Assembly (NCBI GenBank): GCA_947303145.1
Contig: CAMYXB010000003.1
Coordinates: forward strand, 1-32,560
Direction of reading: 5' to 3'
Source: an uncultured Clostridia bacterium
GTDB taxonomy: Bacteria > Bacillota > Clostridia > Christensenellales > UBA1242
Length of the DNA: 32,560 nucleotides
Below are positions 1 through 7,245 of the stretch, piece after piece (within the stretch, counting starts at the first letter, position 1; every line of letters begins with the position of its first letter). The notes under the pieces are model-generated. The model saw only the letters and a list, made by a program, of their open reading frames with translations, did no database searches and was not told where the DNA came from. The translations under genes were made by a program, and so were the position numbers.

Positions 1-124
1 TTCCCCTTTCCTCACTTACGTTCGTTAGGGGGCCCCGAAATTATGTCACTACGTTCATAATTTCTTATTACGTTGCCTTGACGGCAGCATTTTTTTATAA
101 AAAATGCTATGACCGGTTGGCAAC
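1..124. repeat. Hairpin-forming repeat family A, copy 1
   Basis: Non-coding stretch with two nested inverted repeats. The first is GAAATTATG (37-45) pairing with CATAATTTC (56-64) around a 10-nt loop. The second is GTTGCC (72-77) with GGCAAC (119-124), enclosing AGCATTTTTT (86-95) and AAAAAATGCT (99-108). The same order of elements recurs 133 bp downstream. ORFs crossing it are low-complexity and have no ribosome site, so I do not call a gene. It may be a repeat with transcribed secondary structure. Its left edge is cut by the window. Confidence 0.6.
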
Positions 125-133
125 ATTTTTGTC

Positions 134-267
134 TTATCCCCATTCCTCATATTCATTCGTCTGGGGGCAGAAATTATATCACTTCGTTCATAATTTCTTT
201 TATTGCGGTCTAAACAGACTGCGTTTTTTATCAAAAAAAAACACCATGTCTGCTTTACGATTTTTTT
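134..267. repeat. Hairpin-forming repeat family A, copy 2
   Basis: Diverged second copy of the unit at 1-124, offset by about 133 bp. It carries the same series: a C-run, CATTCGTCTGGGGG, then the hairpin GAAATTATA (170-178) / CATAATTTC (189-197), whose loop TCACTTCGTT differs from copy 1 by one base. After that come a GCGGTCT/AGACTGC inverted repeat and T/A runs. The arms are kept while the surrounding sequence has drifted, which suggests the structure matters or that these are decaying mobile repeats. Confidence 0.5.
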
Positions 268-293
268 ATTTTATATTTCTATTTTTTGCAGGA

Positions 294-383
294 CTATATG
301 TCACTTGAGCGACTTAGAGACGGAGATTGTCTGTCACATCAGTCACCGAAAATCGCAGTCTCGCAAAAGCAAAGATATATGTG
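294..383. repeat. Palindromic repeat family B, copy 1
   Basis: About 90 bp, closely matching 437-529. The shared cores are CTTAGAGACGGAGATTGT and CAGTCACCGAAAATCGCAGT. Within the unit the left core GAGACGGAGATT pairs imperfectly with AATCGCAGTCTC, and the flanks (CTATATGTCACTT against AAAGATATATGTG) also pair imperfectly. The unit could form one long hairpin. No gene is apparent. Confidence 0.65.
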
Positions 384-436
384 TTGTTAGGTTTTTATAC
401 CACATATATTTTTTTCTTCCTATTATATTCTATGAG

Positions 437-529
437 CCTATATGTCTCTTGAGCAACTTAGAGACGGAGATTGTAGGTTATGCCAGTCACCGAAAATCGC
501 AGTCTCGTTTAGCGAAAGAGATATATAGG
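437..529. repeat. Palindromic repeat family B, copy 2, abutting the tRNA
   Basis: A 93-bp imperfect palindrome. The outer 14 base pairs (437-450 with 516-529) are continuous with one G-T wobble. An inner GAGAC/GTCTC stem (461-465/502-506) continues with two mismatches to GATT/AATC. The element ends 8 bp from the CCA of the tRNA at 538-614, so on the minus strand it lies directly in the tRNA 3' trailer. It could act as a processing or termination structure, although there is no obvious U-run. Confidence 0.65.
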
Positions 530-537
530 CGAATTCT

Positions 538-614
538 TGGTCGGAATGGCGTGATTTGAACCCACGATCTCATGGTACCGAACCATGCGCGCTACCGAAA
601 TACGCCACATTCAG
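538..614 (-). tRNA. tRNA-Pro (anticodon CGG), atypical, CCA encoded
   Basis: Reading the minus strand gives a cloverleaf. Acceptor CTGAATG (614-608) pairs with CATTCCG except at 2-71 (T-C). The D arm is GCGT/GCGC with a GG-containing loop. The anticodon arm is CATGG-TTCGGTA-CCATG, giving anticodon CGG. The T loop is TTCAAAT and the end is A-CCA. The 3' half resembles bacterial tRNA-Pro. Oddities are T at position 37 (normally G, the TrmD m1G37 site), T at position 15, the 2-71 mismatch and a G-A mismatch in the T stem. It has its own promoter. It is either a functional but divergent CCG-reading tRNA or a decaying copy. Confidence 0.75.
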
Positions 615-623
615 CTAGATTAC

Positions 624-652
624 ATATTATCACATCGATTTTTCACTGTCAA
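624..652 (-). promoter_or_regulatory. Promoter of tRNA-Pro
   Basis: On the minus strand, TTGACA (652-647), a 17-nt spacer and TAATAT (629-624). The -10 ends 9 nt before the mature tRNA 5' end, so transcription would start only 2-3 nt upstream of it. Confidence 0.6.
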
Positions 653-702
653 ATAATGTATGACTCATTTTTATTTATGAATGAACTCTTTTTATTGAGC
701 GG

Positions 703-1311
703 TTAGGCAGACAATGGAGAAGTCTTATAACTAAACATCACTTTGCCGAGGATAGAAGAGATGTCAAAAGGACCATGGGAGGTGCTGTCCTTACTTACTC
801 CTCTGTTGTCGCCGAGGACGAAGACTTGATTGGGGCTTATATTAAGCGAGGCAGTCGTCTCTTCCACTCCTATGGAGATATACACGCCATCAAGATTGCA
901 AAATTTATTGAAATATGACAGAGTCATGTCCTTGTAATTATCACCGATATAACTCTCGTCTATCACTTCGCCATTTACCCTGTAATAGCAGTATTGACTG
1001 TCGCTTCGCTTCACTAAAGAGAGCACGTCCCCACCTTTTGCGACAACTCGCTTGACTATGTCGCTCGTATCCGTCCTTATGATGACTATGTCCGAGCGAT
1101 TGAGAACATAGTATCTCGCCACTACGACAATGTCACTGCCATCTGCGCTATATGTGGGCTCCATACTGCTACCTTCTATTCGCATCTGGAAAAACAACGC
1201 ATCAAAAGAAAACAAAGCAAGACAGAAAAAAAATATCACACAGAGAACTATGCTTAGGAACTTGTCTAGTCTATTTCTTTCTCTCAAAGTGAAAGTCATC
1301 TTGCTATTCAT
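703..1311 (-). CDS. lepB: Signal peptidase I (S26 family)
   Basis: A 202-residue membrane protease that cleaves signal peptides from exported proteins. Residues 18-41 form one N-terminal membrane segment. The catalytic serine is in EGSSMEP (Ser49) and the general-base lysine is in DIVKRVVA (Lys87). The C-terminal box reads VFVLGDNRGVSKDSTSHG (163-180), in place of the usual D-S-R-x-x-G. This is the classical Ser/Lys type of about 200 residues, not the ER/SipW type with histidine. A promoter sits directly against the ATG (1318-1346) with no ribosome site between, so the message may be leaderless. An alternative start at Met5 would lose little. Likely clients in the window include the exported proteins at 12444 and 27537. 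Confidence 0.93.
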   Translation of the reverse strand: MNSKMTFTLRERNRLDKFLSIVLCVIFFFCLALFSFDALFFQMRIEGSSMEPTYSADGSDIVVVARYYVLNRSDIVIIRTDTSDIVKRVVAKGGDVLSLVKRSDSQYCYYRVNGEVIDESYIGDNYKDMTLSYFNKFCNLDGVYISIGVEETTASLNISPNQVFVLGDNRGVSKDSTSHGPFDISSILGKVMFSYKTSPLSA

Positions 1312-1317
1312 ATAACA

Positions 1318-1346
1318 ATTATATACCCACTGGGCGAAAAAGCCAA
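1318..1346 (-). promoter_or_regulatory. Promoter of lepB, leaderless geometry
   Basis: Minus strand TTGGCT (1346-1341), 17-nt spacer, TATAAT (1323-1318). The -10 ends 6 nt before the ATG at 1311, so the expected +1 falls on or next to the A of the start codon. No Shine-Dalgarno sequence can fit. Confidence 0.65.
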
Positions 1347-1496
1347 CAAATTTTTGTCCGCCATGCCCTGCGAAATATTAACTTTTTTGAAAAAAGCCTA
1401 CATAGTGAAGATTAAAATTGAAAAGTAAACATACAACATACATAAAGATACTTGATTAACTAGATAGAAAGATTTTTCTCAAGAAAAATAACCCTC

Positions 1497-1525
1497 TTGA
1501 CGAGTGGAAAAGAGTGGTGTATAAT
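1497..1525 (+). promoter_or_regulatory. Promoter of the 67-residue protein gene
   Basis: TTGACG (1497-1502), 17-nt spacer, TATAAT (1520-1525). The -10 ends 26 nt before the ATG at 1552, leaving room for the AGGAGG ribosome site at 1538-1543. Confidence 0.75.
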
Positions 1526-1551
1526 AAAAATGAAGTTAGGAGGAAAATGAC

Positions 1552-1755
1552 ATGAGCGATAATAAAAATGAATCGTTTGATTCACTTGATGGCTGGAGGA
1601 AAGAAAATTTTGGCTCTTATGCAGGCGGGAGTGAATATGACGAGACAGCGGAAGCTATCACTGTATTCAGTAGATTGCCTAAATGTGAGCAAGAGAGAAT
1701 AACTAGGGAATATGAGGAAAGACACAAGAATAGCGAACCCACCCTCGATAGATAA
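1552..1755 (+). CDS. Small acidic protein of unknown function (67 aa)
   Basis: I do not recognise this protein. It is a real gene by its context: consensus promoter at 1497-1525, AGGAGG 8 nt before the ATG, and a strong intrinsic terminator after the stop. The product is hydrophilic and rich in Glu, Asp, Ser and Arg, with no membrane segment or signal peptide. The C-terminal half (LPKCEQERITREYEERHKN) is likely an amphipathic helix. It is monocistronic and convergent with rubrerythrin. Small charged proteins of this kind can be spore, stress or adaptor proteins, but nothing here decides. Confidence 0.75.
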   Translation: MSDNKNESFDSLDGWRKENFGSYAGGSEYDETAEAITVFSRLPKCEQERITREYEERHKNSEPTLDR

Positions 1756-1774
1756 ATATATTTTTTGGAAAATA

Positions 1775-1817
1775 AAAGGACTTGCATAAGTATATGCAAG
1801 CCCTTTGTCTATTTTTT
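1775..1817. terminator. Bidirectional intrinsic terminator
   Basis: Stem AAAGG-A-CTTGCATA (1775-1788) pairs with TATGCAAG-C-CCTTT (1793-1806) with one A-C mismatch and an AGTA loop, followed by T-rich sequence to 1817. The opposite strand also ends in T-rich sequence, so it can serve rubrerythrin from the other side. Confidence 0.8.
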
Positions 1818-1884
1818 AGCCACACAAACAAAGTAAGTGTTTTATTTTATAACCTTTCTAAAAAGCACAATATTGTTAAGTTTT

Positions 1885-2481
1885 TTACGCCTTAGTGTTG
1901 ACCAGTTCCGTCAGGTTGATGTAGTCCTTTGTCAATTCGCATAGAGGACAGGTCTCGAAGGCTTTTTTATCAGTGTGCGTGTGTCCGCAGTTGTCACATT
2001 TCCACTCGTAAGGAGTGCCATTTTCATATAGGCAGTCAGATTTTAGTTTGTTGTATAGTGCCTCTATCTGCAGAAAGTGATTGCCCTCCACCAGTGCTAC
2101 AAGTTTGAACTTTTCCGCCACATCTTTGAAGCCCTCGTCCTCTGCTATTTTGGCAAAACTGGGATAAATGGTGCTATTCTCGCTCTTTTCTGTGCTGGAG
2201 GCAGATTTTATCATTTCCATTAGGCTCCCGTCCTCGAAAGGATAACCCGCCTTTATCTCAATATTTCTCTGTGGTTTGGACAAGTGCTGTGACATGAGTG
2301 TCCAAAATGTCTTAGCATGTGCCATCTCATTCTTGGCGAGGCTTTTGAAAAAGGTGCTTACATTTTGCTTGCCCTCACTCACCGCCTTTTGTGAGATAAA
2401 TTGATACCTCGCTCCGTCTTGACACTCTGCCGAAAAGGCTCTGGCTAGATTTATCTTGGTCTGTGAATCGTCGAAATTCAT
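1885..2481 (-). CDS. rbr: Rubrerythrin (peroxide-detoxifying diiron protein)
   Basis: A cytoplasmic NAD(P)H-peroxidase component that reduces hydrogen peroxide in anaerobes. The 198-residue product has a ferritin-like four-helix domain with iron ligands in SAEC (Glu19), NEMAHA (Glu52, His55), the Glu98/Glu101 region, AEDEGF (Glu114) and VEGNH (Glu132, His135). A C-terminal rubredoxin-like knot follows, with Cys162, Cys165, Cys178 and Cys181. I chose the ATG at 2481 because AAGGAG lies 8-9 nt upstream; the longer frame to 2523 has no ribosome site. It diverges from the 2727 operon, and a Fur/PerR-like box lies between them. Family and length are typical. Confidence 0.95.
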   Translation of the reverse strand: MNFDDSQTKINLARAFSAECQDGARYQFISQKAVSEGKQNVSTFFKSLAKNEMAHAKTFWTLMSQHLSKPQRNIEIKAGYPFEDGSLMEMIKSASSTEKSENSTIYPSFAKIAEDEGFKDVAEKFKLVALVEGNHFLQIEALYNKLKSDCLYENGTPYEWKCDNCGHTHTDKKAFETCPLCELTKDYINLTELVNTKA

Positions 2482-2664
2482 ATCTATTCGCTCCTTTTTA
2501 TTTGATATATCAATTATGTGCAAATACTTTCTTATTAAACAAGTTTTTCAGATAAGACGAGAAAGCCACGCTCCGCACTTAGCATTTAATAAACATGACC
2601 GAGGCAATCTATTCCTATTTATGCAAAAGTAATGGTGCATGAATATCCCCTATCAAAAAAAAGA

Positions 2665-2693
2665 TTGATTTTTTCTCATAATATATATACAAT
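2665..2693 (+). promoter_or_regulatory. Promoter of the 2727-9039 operon
   Basis: TTGATT (2665-2670), 17-nt spacer, TACAAT (2688-2693). The -10 ends 33 nt before the first ATG, and a G-rich ribosome site follows at 2710-2723. Its -10 overlaps the candidate Fur/PerR box. Confidence 0.55.
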
Positions 2694-2704
2694 AATAATT
2701 ATCA
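2690..2704. promoter_or_regulatory. Candidate Fur/PerR-family operator
   Basis: The minus strand reads TGATAAT-T-ATTATTG. This matches 12 of 14 informative positions of the 7-1-7 Fur box TGATAATnATTATCA, and 11 of 14 of the PerR box TTATAATnATTATAA. It overlaps the -10 and start region of the 2665 promoter. Rubrerythrin, a known PerR target in clostridia, is transcribed away from the same intergenic region. AT-rich chance matches are possible. Confidence 0.4.
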
Positions 2705-2726
2705 TGATAGGTGAGGGAGAGAGAAG

Positions 2727-3485
2727 ATGTTAGACACATATAGCATGAAGAGGAGATACACCCTTTTTGATGAGAAGAGCTATAGGGGACTTATCAGGAC
2801 TCTTTTGTCCATGACGACATATTCTCTGGAGGAGGGAGAGAGAAGAGTGGTGACAGACTACTACTTAGACAATCCCGAAGGCCTGCTCATGAGCAATAGT
2901 ATTGTGCTAAAGAGGAGAAATAGCAGGGACGAAAATTATCTCAAAATATCCAGACTGCATTATGACAAGCAATATTTCTACATGGATAGGATAAGAGAGA
3001 AGGATAGGAGACTGGATATCAAGTCAAGTGATAAATTGTCCGATCATTATTTCTTCCTATCGAATGCTCTGGGGAGCATGTTCTCCAATGCACTGCAGTT
3101 CGACACAGACAAGTTGTTTGGCAAGATGAGAGTTTTCCTTATGACAAAGAGTGAGGAAGAGACGAGAACAATGCATGGATATAGTGGGCTGAAGATGAGC
3201 CTCAGATATGACAAGCTCAAGATAAAGAACAACACCACTCGCAGAAAAAACGTGGCATATATTGTGCAATTCGACCTTTTATCCAAAGATGACACATTGC
3301 CTCTTTTCGATGAATTTATATCGAAACTAAATAAGAGATTTAAGGAGATGTTTCTCACCAAGGAAAATAAATGTGAACTGTCTCTTCGCATGACAGCACC
3401 TCTGCCTAGCAAGGAAGAGATGAGGAAGAAGCAGGCCCAGATAGCCCGCATGAAGAATATTGGACTAGGGGAGATAAAGGAGTGA
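2727..3485 (+). CDS. CYTH/triphosphate-tunnel-like protein (tentative)
   Basis: A 252-residue soluble protein. The spacing of charged beta-strands resembles CYTH/VTC-type triphosphate tunnel enzymes: KRRYTLF near the N-terminus, then VTDYYLDNPEG (41-51), IVLKRR, NYLKISR, later LKMSLRYDKLKIKN and YIVQFDLL. The usual ExExK entry motif is not clear, which lowers confidence. The C-terminus is a basic helix (KEEMRKKQAQIARMK). It is the first gene of the operon, with the G-rich ribosome site GAGGGAGAG upstream. Its stop overlaps the GTG start of the nucleoside hydrolase by 4 nt (GTGA), so the two are probably co-translated. If CYTH-like, it would bind polyphosphate, triphosphate or nucleotides. Confidence 0.45.
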   Translation: MLDTYSMKRRYTLFDEKSYRGLIRTLLSMTTYSLEEGERRVVTDYYLDNPEGLLMSNSIVLKRRNSRDENYLKISRLHYDKQYFYMDRIREKDRRLDIKSSDKLSDHYFFLSNALGSMFSNALQFDTDKLFGKMRVFLMTKSEEETRTMHGYSGLKMSLRYDKLKIKNNTTRRKNVAYIVQFDLLSKDDTLPLFDEFISKLNKRFKEMFLTKENKCELSLRMTAPLPSKEEMRKKQAQIARMKNIGLGEIKE

Positions 3486-4408
3486 CTAGACACTATTACA
3501 CCATCATTGATTGTGACCCGGGGATAGATGATGCTATGGCGATAATGAATGCAGTGGCAAGTGATGATATTTGTGTCAAATTGCTCTCCACAGTGTCAGG
3601 CAATCTGTCCATAGACAATACGCTCAAGAATACACTCAAAATATGTGAACTGCTTGGTGTGGACATTCCAGTCAGCCGAGGAGCCTCATCTCCGCTCAAG
3701 AGACAAGCGGTGTATGCCACTATGGCACAAGGAACGGCAGGCTTTGGCGGATATCAATATGACGAGGTGGCGGGAAGAGAGATTTCTCTTCAAGGCGAAG
3801 ACGCCATTCACTACTACCTACACGACACATTGTCCAAGAACACCACCATTGTTTGCCTAGGCCCCATGACCAATATTGCCAAACTTCTCAAGAAGTATCC
3901 CGAGGATAAGGACCGCATCGCTAGAATAGTTTTTATGGGCGGGAGCAAGGACGAAGAGGGAGATGTGGCTCCTTATAGGGAGTTTAACATAGCCTATGAC
4001 CCCGAGGCGACCAGACAGGTGATAGCCAGTGGCGTGCCACTAGTCATGATACCCATGGAACTGGGACATATAGCATACTTTGATAAAGCAGAGCAGAAAC
4101 TCATAAGGAGAATGAATGCCCTTGGCAAGACTTTCTACAAGATGTTCCAGAATTACAACGATTATCACGTGGGCAGGCTGGGTGCAGCAGTGCATGATAG
4201 TTGCGCTGTGCTATACCTCAGTTTTCCAGAGATATTCAAGACCGCTCCAGCGAGATTGGAACTGAAATATTACAAAGCAGGCGACACAGAATATGGATAT
4301 GTGGACTGCTCATTGACCAAGGAGAACAAGAACGCACTCGTTTGCGTGGATATGGATATAGATAAGTTCAAGACAATAGTATATGGCAATCTTGCCAAAT
4401 TCTGCTAG
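3482..4408 (+). CDS. Inosine-uridine-preferring nucleoside hydrolase family protein
   Basis: Hydrolyses ribonucleosides to base and ribose in nucleoside salvage; the exact substrate cannot be read from sequence. The 308-residue length is normal. The N-terminal calcium and ribose-binding signature is DCDPGIDDA (residues 10-18). Later family blocks are VCLGPMTNIAKLLKKYP, IVFMGGS, GDVAPYREFNIAYDPEA and AAVHDSCAVLY (the HD calcium/base-site segment). The start is GTG at 3482: it is required to keep the DCDPG strand and overlaps the preceding stop. The gene lies inside a tight operon, so its expression is tied to dnaB and alaS. Confidence 0.9.
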   Translation: MTRHYYTIIDCDPGIDDAMAIMNAVASDDICVKLLSTVSGNLSIDNTLKNTLKICELLGVDIPVSRGASSPLKRQAVYATMAQGTAGFGGYQYDEVAGREISLQGEDAIHYYLHDTLSKNTTIVCLGPMTNIAKLLKKYPEDKDRIARIVFMGGSKDEEGDVAPYREFNIAYDPEATRQVIASGVPLVMIPMELGHIAYFDKAEQKLIRRMNALGKTFYKMFQNYNDYHVGRLGAAVHDSCAVLYLSFPEIFKTAPARLELKYYKAGDTEYGYVDCSLTKENKNALVCVDMDIDKFKTIVYGNLAKFC

Positions 4409-4418
4409 TGGAGAAGAT

Positions 4419-5480
4419 ATGTTTTATTTCAAAAAATCTAAAAAAATAGTGCTTTTATTGCTAGTCATGCTCTGCATGATGCTCTTTTCCGCCTGCTCTC
4501 CAATAAGGCTCACCACAAAGTATGAAGATAGCGGGAAAGTAGAGGTCGCACTTACACTGCCTACAAGTTCTCTCAAGGCACTAGGCGAGAGTAGTTATTC
4601 TATTAGGGTGGACAGAGTATACACCATTTTGACACATTATATGCAAGATGTGAGGACGGCTTGCGAGGACAAGACATTGGAACTCTTCTCTCACATCTAT
4701 TCCTTTCCTCCCACCATGTCAAGAGAGGAAAAACTAAGTGAAATATATCTCACTAATCGCAAGTTCACCTTTGATACGGAGGTCTCTCCCTCAAGGAGCG
4801 CCTACGATTACTCTTCCACCACTCAAGAGATAACTATCACATGCACATTTTCCTCTATATATGCTTATATCATGTATTTCTATCCTGACGCCTTCAAATA
4901 CAACGAGGATGATAACAATCTCGTCATAGACAAGGACAAGACATCACTTCTCTCAGATGTCCCTGTGGCTAGTAGCACTCTTAAGATGGAAGATGCTTTC
5001 CTGTGGAAGACTTACACACAGATAGCCTCACCCTTACTTTACAATGGTGGGGAATGTGTCCTGCTGTCTCCTCTAAATGTTGGGCTCAAGTCTTATCCAG
5101 CAGGGGAACTCATCTCTAACGTAGTGAAAGATGCACTATCTCTCAGTAGTGAGGAGGCTAGTTTTGTGTTTAGTTTTCTCTCGCCATATAGGAGACTGGG
5201 AAGCAATGGCACCATATCATACAATGACGGATACTATGTGCATACGTGGGAGTTAGATGACACCTCTTCTCAGGTGAAATTCTCAAGGCGCATAGCCAAT
5301 TATTCCTCATGGTATATCTCGGCTGCTATCTTAGGCGCTGTGCTAATGTGTGGAATGATTGTATCATACTTTATCCAAAAGAAGAAGAACTCAAAATATA
5401 GGAAAAATGTAGCGAATAGCATTTTGTCCGACCAGTCAGTCGAAATAACAGAAAAGCCGACCAAGGAGACGGACAAATGA
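4419..5480 (+). CDS. Membrane lipoprotein with C-terminal membrane anchor, LppM-like (tentative)
   Basis: A 353-residue envelope protein. The N-terminus is a type II signal peptide: lysines, a hydrophobic run, then lipobox FSAC (Cys26). The mature part starts with an antiparallel-strand pattern (IRLTTKYEDSGKVEVALTLP) like LppM/DUF3153 lipoproteins. Near the C-terminus one membrane helix (YISAAILGAVLMCGMIVSYF) is followed by a lysine-rich, then acidic cytoplasmic tail. The protein would be held by both lipid and helix. I chose the ATG at 4419 because GGAG lies 6-7 nt upstream and the signal peptide starts there. Its stop overlaps the next gene by 4 nt. Function is unknown, and the LppM relation is by pattern only. 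Confidence 0.7.
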   Translation: MFYFKKSKKIVLLLLVMLCMMLFSACSPIRLTTKYEDSGKVEVALTLPTSSLKALGESSYSIRVDRVYTILTHYMQDVRTACEDKTLELFSHIYSFPPTMSREEKLSEIYLTNRKFTFDTEVSPSRSAYDYSSTTQEITITCTFSSIYAYIMYFYPDAFKYNEDDNNLVIDKDKTSLLSDVPVASSTLKMEDAFLWKTYTQIASPLLYNGGECVLLSPLNVGLKSYPAGELISNVVKDALSLSSEEASFVFSFLSPYRRLGSNGTISYNDGYYVHTWELDDTSSQVKFSRRIANYSSWYISAAILGAVLMCGMIVSYFIQKKKNSKYRKNVANSILSDQSVEITEKPTKETDK

Positions 5481-5779
5481 GTAAAAAGAGGAAGAAAAAG
5501 ATTGACATAGACAGACGCAAGTCTTATGATATAACCAGTTTTATCAAAAAGCACACACTAAGATATGTCATCACACTGCTTGTCGCTATGCCCGTCATCA
5601 TGTTCATCAACTATTTTCTTTCTGAGAACATATCGGGCTATACATCGCTTATCACTGTGCTTGTCACCATTACCCTACTTTTGCTCTCACTACTTATCAC
5701 TACTCTGATTTCTATCAAGAGAGACAGGAGGGAGGAGGAGTCACTTGATGGAGAGAAGAGAGACCCATTCGCAGACTAA
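5477..5779 (+). CDS. Small two-helix membrane protein (100 aa)
   Basis: Not recognised. The first 30 residues are strongly basic (KKRKKKIDIDRR). Two membrane segments follow (about 30-47 and 55-77), and the C-terminal tail is charged and acidic. Both tails are probably cytoplasmic. It starts within the stop of the lipoprotein gene (ATGA overlap), so the two are probably translationally coupled and may form a complex through the lipoprotein's C-terminal helix. It lies 25 nt upstream of dnaB. Confidence 0.7.
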   Translation: MSKKRKKKIDIDRRKSYDITSFIKKHTLRYVITLLVAMPVIMFINYFLSENISGYTSLITVLVTITLLLLSLLITTLISIKRDRREEESLDGEKRDPFAD

Positions 5780-5804
5780 AATTTTTACATAAAGGAAGAA
5801 CAAT

Positions 5805-7229
5805 ATGGACAATTCACAGAAATCATCATTACGTGCCTTGCCACACAATATAGAGGCAGAGCAGTCTGTCCTTGGCTGTTGTCTTTTAGGTGACAATGCA
5901 CTGCTTATTGTCATGGAAGAGGTGGCAGAAGAGGACTTCTACACCCTCTCACACAGGACAATATTCGACAGTATGCGCACCATTTATACTCAGGGCAAGC
6001 CCATAGACTTCGTCACCTTGTCTGACGAGCTGGAGAAGCGTGGTTCGCTGGAGGCAATAGGCGGGATAGAATACATCACCACGCTCACCAACATTGTCCC
6101 CTCCTCTGCCAACATTAGACACTATGTGTCCATAGTGAAAAGAGACTCCCTTCTTCGTGCGCTCATACGCTCTAGCGAGGAGATTATCCAGAAGTCGTAT
6201 GAGAATAGCGAGGACAATATCCTCGCCTTTGCGGAGAAAAACATCTTCGATATAGCAGAGAGGGGGGATAAGTCTAGTTTAGTCAAAATGGCGGGTTCAC
6301 TAGATGACGTGCTCACCAAGTTTGAAGAAATCCACAAAAATGGTGGCATGATAAGAGGCCTAGCCACAGGATATGGCGAACTAGACAATCTCACCAATGG
6401 ATTCAAAGAGGGAAATCTAGTCATTCTTGCTGCTAGACCGGGCTTTGGAAAATCTTCTCTTGCCATGAATATAGTCAGCAACGTGTCTCTAGATATGGGC
6501 AAGAAGTGTGCGGTGTTTTCCCTTGAGATGTCGAGAGAGGAAATCACACAGAGAGTTTTATGCTCTGTCAGTGGAGTGAGCATGCAGAATGCCCTCACAG
6601 GACACCTCACTGGTGATGATTGGAAGGCTTTGTGGGAGGCGAGGAAGAAACTTGATGAGGCGGATATATACATTGACGATAGTTCCCTCAATTCCCCCAC
6701 AGAGATACTCTCTAAGTGTCGCAGAATTAAGAGAGAAATGGGTGGGCTAGACTTAGTGATGATAGACTATCTGCAGTTGATGAATGGCAACCTCAAGTAT
6801 CGAGACGGCAACAGACAGCAGGAGATAAGTGACATAACGAGGAATCTCAAAATTACCGCCAAGGAACTGGGCGTGCCCATACTTCTCCTATCGCAATTAT
6901 CTCGTGAGGTGGAGAAGAGAGAGGACCACAGACCTGTGGTGAGTGACCTGAGGGAGTCTGGCTCCATTGAGCAAGATGCAGATATAGTCATGTTCATCTA
7001 CAATAGTGCCAAATATGCCGATGTGGACGTGAAGGACGGGCCAAATGTGTGTGAACTCATCGTAGCCAAGCACAGAAGTGGACCATTGGGGACGATAAAA
7101 CTGAAGTGGATACCTGAGATAACCACTTTCGTCAATATGGAATACAATGCGGACAGGGTGAGCCTTGAGGCCACTGCGCCACCAGACATAGCCAAATACA
7201 AAAACATCGCTCAAGAGAGTGGCGATTAA
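5805..7229 (+). CDS. dnaB: Replicative DNA helicase DnaB
   Basis: Hexameric helicase that unwinds DNA at the replication fork, acting with DnaG primase and the loader. The 474 residues begin with the conserved LPHNIEAEQSVLGCCL N-terminal domain. RecA-like core: Walker A ARPGFGKSS (210-218), the SLEMS motif, Walker B LDLVMIDYLQLM, and the motif LRESGSIEQDADIVMF with arginine-finger-type residues. No intein is present. AAGGAAG lies 8 nt before the ATG. It sits between the small membrane protein (25 nt) and alaS (16 nt) rather than the rplI-dnaB arrangement common in Bacillota. Confidence 0.97.
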   Translation: MDNSQKSSLRALPHNIEAEQSVLGCCLLGDNALLIVMEEVAEEDFYTLSHRTIFDSMRTIYTQGKPIDFVTLSDELEKRGSLEAIGGIEYITTLTNIVPSSANIRHYVSIVKRDSLLRALIRSSEEIIQKSYENSEDNILAFAEKNIFDIAERGDKSSLVKMAGSLDDVLTKFEEIHKNGGMIRGLATGYGELDNLTNGFKEGNLVILAARPGFGKSSLAMNIVSNVSLDMGKKCAVFSLEMSREEITQRVLCSVSGVSMQNALTGHLTGDDWKALWEARKKLDEADIYIDDSSLNSPTEILSKCRRIKREMGGLDLVMIDYLQLMNGNLKYRDGNRQQEISDITRNLKITAKELGVPILLLSQLSREVEKREDHRPVVSDLRESGSIEQDADIVMFIYNSAKYADVDVKDGPNVCELIVAKHRSGPLGTIKLKWIPEITTFVNMEYNADRVSLEATAPPDIAKYKNIAQESGD

Positions 7230-7245
7230 AAGAGAGGATTTTTTT

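Noticed and set aside
294..529. CRISPR array
   Set aside because: Only two copies of about 90 bp with internal palindromes; no short direct repeats with regular spacers and no cas genes.
78..559. Overlapping ORFs of 76 and 118 codons on the plus strand
   Set aside because: They run through the hairpin repeats, have low-complexity Phe/Lys-rich products, and lack ribosome sites.
703..1311. SipW-type signal peptidase dedicated to the exported proteins
   Set aside because: The protein has the Ser/Lys dyad of ordinary signal peptidase I, and it is not linked to the exported protein genes.
6122..6700. 192-codon minus-strand ORF opposite dnaB
   Set aside because: Lies within the conserved DnaB core; composition is that of an antisense frame.
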